DNA of 35,420 bases from contig JAFSCH010000088.1 in assembly GCA_017436865.1 (NCBI GenBank), forward strand, positions 1-35,420, written 5' to 3'. Positions 14,304 to 23,135 of this stretch are shown piece by piece. The position numbers were made by a program, and so were the translations under genes. Source of the DNA: Lachnospiraceae bacterium. GTDB taxonomy: Bacteria > Bacillota > Clostridia > Lachnospirales > Lachnospiraceae. Position 1 is the first letter of the stretch. Every line of letters starts with the position of its first letter. The notes under the pieces are model-generated. The model saw nothing but the letters and a program-made list of their open reading frames with translations, ran no database searches and was not told the origin of the DNA.

Positions 14304-16748
14304 ATGTATAGACATTTTTTGGGAGCTTTTGGAAATCGTAGTTTTATACGTCCTATATATGAAATTAGCGAGGATGGAAATTTATTTGAAGTAGGTGATA
14401 GTCGTTGGGAACTGTTTCCTAATGGTGGAACAGTGTCTTTGGCAAATTTGTCGGATGGTGATACTGATGACATAAAGAATAGATTGTTAAAATTTAGAAT
14501 TGATTTAAATAAGGATTTTCATCCTGGATATGATGCATATAGTGAAAATAGCAATAGGTATCAAATTTCTTTATCGGCAATTGATGATTTTGATAAAGAT
14601 GAAATAATTGAGATTATTGATATAGATTATTCAATTGAAGAATTTTTAAATGACAAGACAAAGAGAATAATACGTATTAAACACAAGCCTAATAAACAAA
14701 TATTATTAAGATATGGTCAAGAGTGTTATGGACCATTTGAGTTTATGATTTCTGATATCGAGGATACATATGGAGATGAAGCATATTATACAATTAAGGT
14801 GTTTGTAAATACTGGAACAATAAATAAATATAAAGCGTTTGATTTAGAAAGAATAATTCTAGATGGAAATTTTTCTATAAGAAGAAGTGATAAATTACAA
14901 TTTATTTTTAATTTGGATAAACTTAGTTGTGTAGAACCAGCAGAAAAAATTGAATATTTTGACAATGAAGAATTAGCTGATTTCTTTAAGGACATATTTG
15001 ATAAATCTCTTGCAATAGAAAATCTTGCGGATATTAGAGAACAATTTTTGCAGATAGCAGATTCTTTTTCAGAGGATGGACAATTAACGGATACTAGACT
15101 TCAAAGAATATGTGAAATATTACAAACATCTGTGGATTTAAGTGATTATAAAATGCGTTTGATGGAAGAATATTTTAGATTGCATCCAAATGCAAAGAAT
15201 GATAAAGAAGAATATTTGAGCACACATGAAGAGCTTTTAGATAATATGATTCGTGAAGATGTTCGTTATGATGAAAAGTTGAAACAGATAACGGAAGAGT
15301 TATTGTGTTTGAAAAATGAGAAGGAGCAACTTGAAGAGGAAATAGAAGATAAAAAGAAGAAACTTAGTGATAAACAAGCAGAATTAGATAAGTTAGGCGA
15401 GCAAGCAATTAATGAGAAAAGACAAGAAATAGAAAAATTGCAGCAAGATTTAGTAAAAGAAACTAAAGCACTTGAAAAGACAAAACTTGAATGCAAAGAT
15501 TTAGAACGAGCTCGAGACGTTTGGAAAAATGCAAGAGATGAGATGCAAGAGGAGTATAGAAAGGTTTCAAATGATTTAAATGCAAAAATAATTGAATGGG
15601 CAGCTGCTAATAGAAGTGCAGAAATTACTAAATTATTGGTATCACAACTTGAAATGCCAGAGGAAAACATAGAAGAGACTGTACCTAGTAGAATAGTTAA
15701 TTTAAATAATGATTTAACGGCAGAACAGATTGTAGATATTCTTTGTAAAAAAATGAGAGAAGCAGGGCGTTCAATTAAAAAAGATGATGCATACAACTAT
15801 CTAATTAGTGTATGTCAAAATTATATAACAGTATTTGCTGGAGAACCAGGGACAGGAAAAACATCTTTATGTAAATTATTAGCTAAAGCTTTAGGATTGT
15901 ATGATACAAGATTCGCTGAGATATTAGTTGAAAGAGGTTGGACTTCATCTAAAGACTTAGTTGGATATTATAATCCTTTAACAAAAGAAATTGAAAAGAC
16001 ACAACCTAGGTTCTTTGAATGTATGGAACAATTAAACATGGAAAGAAATAATAATATAGTTGAGGCTCCATATTTTGTATTACTGGACGAAGCAAACTTA
16101 AGTCCAATAGAATTTTATTGGTCTCATTTTAACTATTTTAATGATGACACATCACATCAAACAATATCTTATCCTAATGGCATAAAATTTGAATTTGGGT
16201 CTGAATTAAAGTTTTTAGCTACAATCAATTATGACCAAACAACATCCAATCTTTCGCCTAGATTTTTAGATCGAGCGTGGATTGTATCTATGGAATCAGT
16301 GTCAGTTGATGAGATTGTTAATGGACTGTCGGATGATTCCGTTGTGGAAAATAATTCCGAGATTATTTCATTAGAAGTTTTAAATCAAGTTTTTGATTGG
16401 CATAATGTTAGGGATAAGAAAATGAATCAAGTAACTAAAAATAGATTGGATAGAATTGTAGATAAGATGAGAGAAGGAAATCATATAATTAGTCCTAGAA
16501 GTTTGCATGCTATAAGTCATTTTTATCTTATTGCTGAGAAGTATATGTCATCAAAAGAAGTTGCCCTTGATTACGCAGTATCTCAAAAAATTCTGCCATG
16601 TATAAATGGTAGTGGAAAAAAATATGGTGAGTTTTTGAATGGATTGATGAATATTTGTAAGGAAAATCAGTTAAATAAAAGTGCTAATATAATTTCTAAA
16701 ATAATAGAAAGAGCTAATCATGAATTTTATGGTTTCTTTAGTATTTAA
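14304..16748 (+). CDS. McrB-like AAA+ ATPase with coiled coil
   Basis: This 814-residue protein is the motor of a McrBC-like restriction system. Residues 1-300 form an unrecognised, probably DNA-recognising part. Residues about 320-430 are a strong Lys/Glu-rich coiled coil. The AAA+ module runs from about 495: Walker A GEPGTGKTS (513-521), Walker B YFVLLDEANLS with D595 and E596, sensor 1 LATINYD with N642, and an arginine in SPRFLDRAW. McrB proteins normally use GTP; the nucleotide cannot be told here. The coiled coil between the N-terminal part and the motor is unlike E. coli McrB and recalls the coiled-coil McrB relatives called CoCoNuT systems. The ATG follows AAGGAGAG. The nuclease gene follows after 18 bp. 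Confidence 0.85.
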   Translation: MYRHFLGAFGNRSFIRPIYEISEDGNLFEVGDSRWELFPNGGTVSLANLSDGDTDDIKNRLLKFRIDLNKDFHPGYDAYSENSNRYQISLSAIDDFDKDEIIEIIDIDYSIEEFLNDKTKRIIRIKHKPNKQILLRYGQECYGPFEFMISDIEDTYGDEAYYTIKVFVNTGTINKYKAFDLERIILDGNFSIRRSDKLQFIFNLDKLSCVEPAEKIEYFDNEELADFFKDIFDKSLAIENLADIREQFLQIADSFSEDGQLTDTRLQRICEILQTSVDLSDYKMRLMEEYFRLHPNAKNDKEEYLSTHEELLDNMIREDVRYDEKLKQITEELLCLKNEKEQLEEEIEDKKKKLSDKQAELDKLGEQAINEKRQEIEKLQQDLVKETKALEKTKLECKDLERARDVWKNARDEMQEEYRKVSNDLNAKIIEWAAANRSAEITKLLVSQLEMPEENIEETVPSRIVNLNNDLTAEQIVDILCKKMREAGRSIKKDDAYNYLISVCQNYITVFAGEPGTGKTSLCKLLAKALGLYDTRFAEILVERGWTSSKDLVGYYNPLTKEIEKTQPRFFECMEQLNMERNNNIVEAPYFVLLDEANLSPIEFYWSHFNYFNDDTSHQTISYPNGIKFEFGSELKFLATINYDQTTSNLSPRFLDRAWIVSMESVSVDEIVNGLSDDSVVENNSEIISLEVLNQVFDWHNVRDKKMNQVTKNRLDRIVDKMREGNHIISPRSLHAISHFYLIAEKYMSSKEVALDYAVSQKILPCINGSGKKYGEFLNGLMNICKENQLNKSANIISKIIERANHEFYGFFSI

Positions 16749-16766
16749 TGCTGAGAGGATAGAAAG

Positions 16767-18968
16767 ATGAAATTATGCATTTTAAGTCCTGATAATCAAG
16801 TTTCAGAGGTGTTGATGAGTAATAAGCAACCGACACTTGATCGTATCAATAATGAGATATTATTGTTCGAAAATTATCGATATAAATTAATTATACATGA
16901 TGATATAAATTATGAAAGCATGGAGTTGTTTTTAGGTGATTATTCTATTCCATTACATCATAATACACATACAGATTGTTTTGAAACGGATGTAGATTTG
17001 ATTTTTGAAGGCTGCTATGATTTAGCATATATGACTATATATGTTGATGACAAATATGATGATGAAAATGTTTTCTTTACTGAGTATTTTAGGATTGCAA
17101 CAACAAAACAAACTACTAAACAAGTTGAGCTGATGTTACAAGAAATAGAAGAAAATTTGCCTAATTTTTTAGAAGTCTGTTTTAGCAAAAATAAAAAGAA
17201 ATCAGGCTTAATTAAAAATGATATGCGTTCAGTTTGGAATACTTTACATATTCTAGATGAAATCATAAATGCGTATGAAGAAAATTTTGGGAATTTTTCT
17301 AATCATAAAAAAGCAACAATAGAGCATGTTGCAACTATTGTAGATGCTCGTTCAATGAGAATAATCGATCAAGAAAGTTTGAGATGGATAGCATGTAATC
17401 CGGAAAATTTACATCTTACAAAAAAGAATACTGGAATAGTTATTAATGAGCAAAACTATATGCCATCTAAAGTTAAAACATATGTCTCAAAATATTCTTA
17501 TAATGTATATGAAAATCAAATTGTGCTAGGTTTTCTCCAAAACCTAATAAGTTATTTAGAAAATCAAATTGTCGGATTTGAACGAAAAATTAAAGAGTTG
17601 GAAAATATTCCAGAGGCCATTATTACACAATTACCAAATACACATGAACTAACAGGAAGATGTGTATATATTTATTATAAAGGAATAATGAAAAAATTTT
17701 GTAAGAGAAAAGAAATGCTTCAAGAAATTTATAATAAGTATGAAAGAATGTTAGATTGTTTACCATTAAAGGTGTATGGAATACCTCAACTCACGAATAC
17801 ATTTAAGCAAGTGTATCATTATAGGGTTTGTTATGAGTATATTGTAAAATGGTTTGAAGCAGGCGATTATACATTCGAGCATTTGAATTATTTGTTTAAA
17901 TTAAAGACATTAAGTCGGATTTTTGAATATTTTTGTTTAATAAAATTTCAAATAGCACTTTCTTCATGTGGCTATGTCTTAAATGAAGCAAATAGACTTA
18001 TTTATGATGACGAAGATAATGTTGAAGAAATAAATAATCAGTATATTTATAGTGGTAACGGTTATGAAATTACATTATTGTATGAGCCTACTATCTGGAC
18101 GAATAAGACATGTATTGGAATTAATTTGTATTCAACAGGCTATAATTTTTCAAAAGGTAAGTGGAGTGAAAAATGGACACCAGATTTTGTAATAAAGATT
18201 TTATATAATTCAAAAGAATATTATTATATTTTGGATGCAAAATTCTCTACTTTTAATAATGTAAGAAAATATTATATGGCAGAACTTGTTTTAAAATATA
18301 GTTCTCAAATAGCTTCCATAAATAAATGTTTTTCAGATGTTATTGGTATAGGTGCGGTCTATCCAAGTGATGAAGAAAAAATTTATCATTTTAAAAAGAA
18401 CAAAGTCTCAAGTAAACAATCTTTTCCAAAGTTTTTTTCTATGACAATCATTGAAGGTGAGAAGGGGAATATCGTTTTAAAAGAAAACTTAAAAGAATTA
18501 TTGGGACAGATAGAAGTTTTACAAAGTGAAAAAGAGGAAAACGGTTTTTCAATAGCAGAATATAAGAGAGAACAATTTGGTAATATTAATTTACAGCAGA
18601 ACAGCATAGGAGATATAAGAGCCACCCAAAATGAAAGTCATACTTTAGAGCAAGATTTTTTAGAAAAAGTTATTAATGAAAATGAATATTCGAGTAGCAA
18701 GATAAATGGGAAAAAATGTTTTTATTATGGAAAAAATCTTTGTATGTTGAAACGGGCTAGGTGTGACGCAGATGAAAAGGGGTGTAAAGATTATATTTCA
18801 AAAAGATCAAAAGAATTGTTAAAAAAGGAGGAATCATGTAGAAATTTTATAAAGTATACAAGGAGAGGTAAAGTGAGTAGAGTGGAATGCTCTGTATCTG
18901 GACTTGCGGGATGCGTTGGTCCTGATGTATGCAAATTTTGTATGCAAAAAAATAAAAGTAGATCTTAA
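16767..18968 (+). CDS. McrC/DUF2357-like nuclease with Cys-rich tail
   Basis: This 733-residue protein should be the DNA-cutting partner of the McrB-like protein. Its first 350 residues fit the DUF2357 type, with YSYNVYENQIVLGFL at about 243-257 as the characteristic motif. The nuclease core has P472-D473 and D490-A491-K492, the PD-(D/E)xK signature also found in McrC. After residue 645 the protein has an unusual tail with nine cysteines (C651, C659, C666, C673, C691, C708, C716, C722, C725), probably binding zinc. The ATG lies 18 bp after the McrB-like gene with AGAGG upstream. No terminator is obvious before the next HTH cassette. Confidence 0.82.
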   Translation: MKLCILSPDNQVSEVLMSNKQPTLDRINNEILLFENYRYKLIIHDDINYESMELFLGDYSIPLHHNTHTDCFETDVDLIFEGCYDLAYMTIYVDDKYDDENVFFTEYFRIATTKQTTKQVELMLQEIEENLPNFLEVCFSKNKKKSGLIKNDMRSVWNTLHILDEIINAYEENFGNFSNHKKATIEHVATIVDARSMRIIDQESLRWIACNPENLHLTKKNTGIVINEQNYMPSKVKTYVSKYSYNVYENQIVLGFLQNLISYLENQIVGFERKIKELENIPEAIITQLPNTHELTGRCVYIYYKGIMKKFCKRKEMLQEIYNKYERMLDCLPLKVYGIPQLTNTFKQVYHYRVCYEYIVKWFEAGDYTFEHLNYLFKLKTLSRIFEYFCLIKFQIALSSCGYVLNEANRLIYDDEDNVEEINNQYIYSGNGYEITLLYEPTIWTNKTCIGINLYSTGYNFSKGKWSEKWTPDFVIKILYNSKEYYYILDAKFSTFNNVRKYYMAELVLKYSSQIASINKCFSDVIGIGAVYPSDEEKIYHFKKNKVSSKQSFPKFFSMTIIEGEKGNIVLKENLKELLGQIEVLQSEKEENGFSIAEYKREQFGNINLQQNSIGDIRATQNESHTLEQDFLEKVINENEYSSSKINGKKCFYYGKNLCMLKRARCDADEKGCKDYISKRSKELLKKEESCRNFIKYTRRGKVSRVECSVSGLAGCVGPDVCKFCMQKNKSRS

Positions 18969-19053
18969 TAATAATTATTCTGTAGGATGATAAAATATAG
19001 TTGATAATAAAAATTAAGTTTTTGTAAAATTGGCTTAAGTACTAAGAAAATTC

Positions 19054-19111
19054 TACTTGCAATCCACCTCATTTAGAGTTATAGACACACCTAAGAAAGG
19101 AGGTGTGTCCA
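19054..19111 (+). repeat. HTH-cassette leader, copy 2, with SD-masking hairpin
   Basis: It matches 11390-11446. ACACACCT (19085-19092) pairs with AGGTGTGT (19101-19108), and the AGGAGG ribosome binding site overlaps the 3' arm. The loop differs from copy 1 while both stem arms are unchanged. The stretch 18969-19053 before it is AT-rich with no clear signal. Confidence 0.75.
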
Positions 19112-19357
19112 ATGAACTCAGAAAACAAAATCTATCAGATTCCAGAATTCACAGGCGAGAATATTCCGTTAAAGGAAGCTGCTAGAATTATGGGAAAGGA
19201 TTATCAGTTTGTTCGTATAGGAATCATTGAAGGTTTTTTACCAATCGGGACTGTATGTAGAATGCCTGGCTCAAACAGCTATACATTTTACATCAGTCCA
19301 AGGCTGTTCTGGGAATACACGGGGTATGTGTACCGTGGTAAGACAAAAGAACAGTAA
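19112..19357 (+). CDS. Small phage-type HTH protein, copy 2
   Basis: This 81-residue protein is a paralogue of the one at 11447-11695. It shares MNSENKIYQIPEF, the core KEAARIMGKDYQFV, EGFLPIGT and the C-terminal FYISPRLFWEYTGYVYRGK. Differences cluster around residues 14-20 and 35-58, while the helix-turn-helix stays intact, so both copies are probably under selection. The ATG follows AGGAGG, which is part of the leader hairpin. It lies after the McrBC-like pair in the same relative place as copy 1 after the ATPase-nuclease pair. Its DNA target is not known. Confidence 0.8.
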   Translation: MNSENKIYQIPEFTGENIPLKEAARIMGKDYQFVRIGIIEGFLPIGTVCRMPGSNSYTFYISPRLFWEYTGYVYRGKTKEQ

Positions 19358-19485
19358 AATTTGATAAGATAACTGGAAGATATGAGTAGACGAGAAAAGA
19401 AATATGTTTTCATTGGTTATGAAGTTCGGTGATTTGATATGAGGTGCCAGAAGGTGCCGAGAGGTAGTGAAAGGAAGCGCTGTTT

Positions 19486-19578
19486 ATGACCCATTTGCGT
19501 CCCAATATGCCCCAAAGCCTTGATTTTAGCGAAGTTGCTGAAGCTATCGAAGAAGCAGCAAAAGAAGGTAAGTTCTAA
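19486..19578 (+). CDS. 30-residue reading frame, possible gene remnant
   Basis: ATG 19486 is preceded by AAAGGAAG at good distance and encodes a short peptide ending DFSEVAEAIEEAAKEGKF. The end looks like the amphipathic helix of a real protein, so this may be a genuine small gene or the remnant of a larger one. It lies in the 532-bp gap between the HTH gene and the LytTR system, directly before the structured repeat. No family is recognised. Confidence 0.35.
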   Translation: MTHLRPNMPQSLDFSEVAEAIEEAAKEGKF

Positions 19579-19695
19579 GAATTTGCGCGAGTAGCGATGA
19601 GAATGCAATGCTTGCATATGCATTCGAGGAGCACCGTGGCAACATGAGAAACTTGTTTCTCATGTGTAGTTAGTGCTTAGAATTAGCGAGTTAGA
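19571..19695 (+). repeat. Structured repeat, long form
   Basis: The outer arms TTCTAAG and CTTAGAA match the short form at 12148-12190. Between them lie two further hairpins: AATGCA...TGCATT (19602-19624) and the perfect CATGAGAAAC-TT-GTTTCTCATG (19641-19662). The whole could fold as a multi-branched RNA. No function is known to me. Confidence 0.5.
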
Positions 19696-19729
19696 GCTTA
19701 ATAAAATTTAACTTTAATAAGTAAAATTG

Positions 19730-19770
19730 GAAGTTCCTTAAATCTGATGGATTTAGGGAACTTCTTTTTT
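19730..19770 (+). terminator. Intrinsic terminator
   Basis: GAAGTTCC (19730-19737) with AAATC pairs with GATTT and GGAACTTC (19757-19764), followed by six T. It closes the HTH region before the LytTR operon. Confidence 0.9.
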
Positions 19771-19788
19771 ATTTTAAACAAACATCTT

Positions 19789-19857
19789 ATTTCACAACAC
19801 AAAAAGGTCATTTCACAACAACTCCCTATCAATATCCCCCTCATATTCCGATATAAT
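19789..19857 (+). promoter_or_regulatory. LytTR direct repeats and promoter of the two-component operon
   Basis: ATTTCACAACA occurs at 19789-19799 and again at 19810-19820, exactly 21 bp apart. Two direct repeats two helical turns apart are the usual binding layout of LytTR regulators. TATAAT follows at 19852-19857 with a weak -35, as expected for an activated promoter. Confidence 0.72.
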
Positions 19858-19889
19858 ATCCGTATAAGAATTTCAAAGGAAGTGAATTT

Positions 19890-20597
19890 ATGCAGATAGC
19901 TATTTGTGATGATGAAAAGAATATCCGTGAATTAATTGGAAATAAAGTGCTTAAGCAATTCCCAGAAGCGGAAGTTAATTATTATTCTTCTGGTGAGGAA
20001 CTGCTTTTAGCAGACAAGCTTATAGATATATTGTTTTTAGATATTCAGATGTCAGGTAAGAATGGGATGGAAACAGCCAGGGAGCTTCGTAAGAAAAATA
20101 AGAAGACGATTATTATCTTTGTGACAGCATTGGAGGAGTATGTATTTCAGGCATTTGATGTGGGGGCATTTCACTATATCGTAAAGCCAATTGAAGATAA
20201 GAAGTTTACAGAGATTTTTTGCAATGCCGTGGATGAATTAAAAGCCTTATATACCTACACACCTGCACTAGAAGAAAGGCATCTGATGATTAACAATGGT
20301 GGTGTTCATATCAAAGTAACCATCGATGATATTGTTTATGCTGAGGTATTCAATCGCAAGGTTGTGATTCACAAATTGAATGAAACTATTGAGTATTATG
20401 GGAAAATGTCTGATCTTGAAGCTGTGGCTGGGGAAAACTTTTTCAGGCCACATAGGGCATATCTCATCAATTTCAAATATGTGGAGAAATATGATGCATC
20501 TACGATTTATCTAGAAAAGGGTACTGCGATTATGTCGAAGCAGAATTATCCTGAATTTGTAAAGAAATATATGAAATATATTCAGAGGAGAGGGTAA
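19890..20597 (+). CDS. LytTR-family response regulator
   Basis: This 235-residue protein has an N-terminal receiver domain with the acidic pair in ICDDEK (D7, D8), the phosphorylation site D51 in LFLDIQMSG, the conserved Thr in FVTALEE and Lys in IVKPI. A C-terminal LytTR DNA-binding domain spans about 135-232 and contains FFRPHRAYLIN, its typical signature. It is of the AgrA/VirR class. The ATG follows AAAGGAAG. Its gene lies six bases before the kinase gene. Its likely binding sites, paired TT(T/C)ACAACA repeats, lie before its own operon and before 22148. Confidence 0.93.
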   Translation: MQIAICDDEKNIRELIGNKVLKQFPEAEVNYYSSGEELLLADKLIDILFLDIQMSGKNGMETARELRKKNKKTIIIFVTALEEYVFQAFDVGAFHYIVKPIEDKKFTEIFCNAVDELKALYTYTPALEERHLMINNGGVHIKVTIDDIVYAEVFNRKVVIHKLNETIEYYGKMSDLEAVAGENFFRPHRAYLINFKYVEKYDASTIYLEKGTAIMSKQNYPEFVKKYMKYIQRRG

Positions 20598-20603
20598 CTG
20601 CGT

Positions 20604-21971
20604 ATGGAAAATATAGAAACTTATTGGGCGATAGTAAGCCATTCGACCGTCGTAATCAATTACATATTAGAAGGCTGGCTTGTTTACCGATATGTGAAGC
20701 CATTTATGAAGAATAAGCCACATATTGTAGGGATTTGCTACTCTGTTATAATGCTTTTATTTTTCTGCATACCCCAGCAGATTACATATCCAAATTTGCA
20801 AGGAGCAGTGGCGGCATGGATAGTCATGTGTCTATTAGAGAAGCGAAAAGTCAAACAGAAAGCATTTTTAGCTACCACAATGTATTTGTTCCGCTGGGTA
20901 GTGTACGGCGTGACTCTTGTGCTTAGAAACATGATGTTTGACGTGTTTATCAATACAGAATATCTGCTGTACCATCCATTACAGCAGGTAATTGTATATG
21001 GCATAGTGGAGATAATCTATTATGGCATTGCGATAACAGTTATGTATCTGGTAATCAAGCTGATTCATAAGGTGTATGTGAATAAAAAAGAAGATATCAC
21101 TGGGAAAGAGTTGTTATTACTTTTTGCTACATTATTTAGTGTTATGTTGGGGTATTTTACTTTTAATTTTCTCTCAAATGTGTATATAGAAGACATGCAG
21201 GTATATATTTGGGATGTGCATCAGGAATATACCTCGCTTCGAGTGGTATATCAGATTATTTCGTTTGCTGCGATACTCATTGCTTTAGCTGTTTATCAGA
21301 AAATGAAGGAAAAGCAGCGTGAGGAAAAAGAGAATATTCTTCTAGCAGAGCAGATAGAGAATACAAAACAACATATCAGCGAAGTGGAAAAATTGTATGC
21401 AGATATTCGTGCATTGAAGCATGATATGGGTAACCACATCTCTGTATTGGAACATCTTTTTCTGAAAAATGAAACGGAAGAACTAGAAAAGTATATGGCG
21501 CAGTTAAAGAAATCCTTAAGCGAAAGCGTGGCAGAAATCAAGACAGGAAATCCTGTTACAGATGTGATTTTAATACAGAAGCAAAAGGAGGCAGAGGAAA
21601 AAGGTATTCAGTTTGATTGCCAGTTCATATATCCAATGGAAACCAATGTCAATGCATTTGATATCAGTGTGATTTTAAATAATGCAATCGAAAATGCATT
21701 TGAGGGTGTGAGTGGTTGTGAGAATCCCTATGTTTCTATATCTGCTAATCGTAAGAAAAATGCGTACATGCTGGAAGTAACCAATTGCACTCTGAGTCAC
21801 ATAGAGCTGGATGATGAAACAGGACTTCCGATGAGCACAAAGGCAGATAAGAGTAGTCATGGATTTGGACTTTCGAATATTCGAAAAGTGGCACAGAAAT
21901 ACTATGGAGATATTGATATTAGTTTGGATGAAAATAAGTTTAATTTAATTGTAATGCTTATGGTGGAATAA
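20604..21971 (+). CDS. AgrC-like membrane histidine kinase
   Basis: This 455-residue protein begins with about six membrane helices (residues 12-235), followed by a linker helix and the phosphoacceptor His in LKHDMGNH (H273). A GHKL ATPase domain of the HATPase_c_5 type has its N-box at VILNNAIENAFEG (357-368) and its G-box at HGFGLSN (419-425). This is the architecture of peptide-sensing AgrC-like kinases. No agrB- or agrD-like gene is seen nearby, so the signal is unknown. The gene lies six bases after the response regulator, with AGGAGAGGG as ribosome binding site, and ends at a terminator. Confidence 0.92.
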   Translation: MENIETYWAIVSHSTVVINYILEGWLVYRYVKPFMKNKPHIVGICYSVIMLLFFCIPQQITYPNLQGAVAAWIVMCLLEKRKVKQKAFLATTMYLFRWVVYGVTLVLRNMMFDVFINTEYLLYHPLQQVIVYGIVEIIYYGIAITVMYLVIKLIHKVYVNKKEDITGKELLLLFATLFSVMLGYFTFNFLSNVYIEDMQVYIWDVHQEYTSLRVVYQIISFAAILIALAVYQKMKEKQREEKENILLAEQIENTKQHISEVEKLYADIRALKHDMGNHISVLEHLFLKNETEELEKYMAQLKKSLSESVAEIKTGNPVTDVILIQKQKEAEEKGIQFDCQFIYPMETNVNAFDISVILNNAIENAFEGVSGCENPYVSISANRKKNAYMLEVTNCTLSHIELDDETGLPMSTKADKSSHGFGLSNIRKVAQKYYGDIDISLDENKFNLIVMLMVE

Positions 21972-21981
21972 CGATAGAGGG

Positions 21982-22006
21982 CACAGTTTAGTACGAACTG
22001 TGTCTT
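21982..22006 (+). terminator. Terminator after the histidine kinase
   Basis: CACAGTT (21982-21988) pairs with AACTGTG (21996-22002), followed by a T-rich run. It separates the two-component operon from the following one. Confidence 0.8.
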
Positions 22007-22016
22007 TTTATTTTGC

Positions 22017-22046
22017 TTTACAACAGAATAAAGGCGGTTCACAACA
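22017..22046 (+). promoter_or_regulatory. LytTR direct repeats before the three-gene operon
   Basis: TTTACAACA (22017-22025) and TTCACAACA (22038-22046) are 21 bp apart, the same motif and spacing as before the LytTR operon. No good -10 is visible downstream, consistent with dependence on an activator. Confidence 0.7.
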
Positions 22047-22147
22047 AATCTATTTAGTATGAAGGTTTTAGGGACGAAATAGGAAGTAGCAGAAGTGTTT
22101 GTGAGGAGAAATGGAGTTCGAAGAAGTATATCAAGGAGGATAAGGTT

Positions 22148-23116
22148 ATGGTAATTTCATCAGTAAATAAATATAATGCGGGCGATACTAGTTTAAATGA
22201 GACAGATATGAAGCCGATACTTCAAACGATAAGAGTAGAGGAACAAGAAAAGAAATTAGTAGAAAAGAATCAAGAGAGAACTGGTGTAAGTTACGAGTCG
22301 ACCATTAGTGATTCAATGTCAGCAGGTCTTAAATTTATTCAAGGAATGGAAAAACAACTTGGTGGAACGAAGTTCTTTGTCGGTACAGTAAGCTATGGAC
22401 AGACCTATGGTAATTCTACTGATACGAATTTTGTAGTGAATCCAAATTTTTTAAGTAAGCTTGGAACAGATGAATCAACAAGAAAACAATTTGAAGAAGA
22501 TGTTAAATTTTTGCATGATTTTTCTAAAAACTTTAGGAAACAGCAATTGGCTCAAGGTCGAGAAATTATAAATCAAGGGTGGTTCTGTGATGAAAATGGA
22601 AATTGGGGTGGATGGTGCGTAAGCAGACCGACAAATCAAGGATCTGTGCTACAAGATATGTCTGATAATGCTGAAAAAATAAGAAAAGAAAAAATGGAAG
22701 AACGCAAAATGGTAGAAGAGAAACTAAAAGAACATTTTGGCGATCGTTTCAAAGGTTTTCAGGTTAAGTGGGAAGAAGAGATAATGCAGGAAGAAACTGA
22801 GAAAGTAGAAGCACAAGAGGAAGATTCTGAAACAGAAAGTGAGTCAATTGGTGGTAAGGTTGGTGTAAATGTTGGAAAAACTGCGAGAAAGATTGAAGCG
22901 GCTAAGACGAAAACTCAGCTTAGAGCAGTGATTGCTGAAATTTCAGGTGATATGCAGGAAGTAAAAGCAGGGATTGAAAAAGGCTGGTGTGATGAGTCTG
23001 AGATGGAAAAAGTTAATCAACTAATGGCTATGGCTCAGAATAAAATGGGGCAAGTAGAAGATAGAGAAGCAACACCAGAAGAAGAGAATATGTTTACTTT
23101 GGCTTCACTAATGTAG
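22148..23116 (+). CDS. Unknown protein 1 of the LytTR-linked operon
   Basis: I do not recognise this 322-residue protein. It begins MVISSVNKYNAGDTSLNE, without a signal peptide. Near residues 145-160 it has GWFCDENGNWGGWCV, with two Cys and aromatic residues. Residues about 180-240 are charged and likely coiled coil, and the C-terminal 70 residues are helical. The N-terminus resembles those of the two following proteins: a short M-x-I start and then a polar stretch rich in Asn, Ser and Thr. Such N-termini are seen in substrates of flagellar-type export, but that is inference. The ATG follows AAGGAGG. A pair of LytTR repeats lies about 100 bp upstream. Confidence 0.75.
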   Translation: MVISSVNKYNAGDTSLNETDMKPILQTIRVEEQEKKLVEKNQERTGVSYESTISDSMSAGLKFIQGMEKQLGGTKFFVGTVSYGQTYGNSTDTNFVVNPNFLSKLGTDESTRKQFEEDVKFLHDFSKNFRKQQLAQGREIINQGWFCDENGNWGGWCVSRPTNQGSVLQDMSDNAEKIRKEKMEERKMVEEKLKEHFGDRFKGFQVKWEEEIMQEETEKVEAQEEDSETESESIGGKVGVNVGKTARKIEAAKTKTQLRAVIAEISGDMQEVKAGIEKGWCDESEMEKVNQLMAMAQNKMGQVEDREATPEEENMFTLASLM

Positions 23117-23135
23117 ATTAAGGAGGATATGAAAT

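Noticed and set aside
15266-15796. A 176-codon minus-strand frame within the McrB-like gene
   Set aside because: It is the antisense of the Lys/Glu-rich coiled coil, giving a Ser/Phe-rich artefact with no ribosome binding site.
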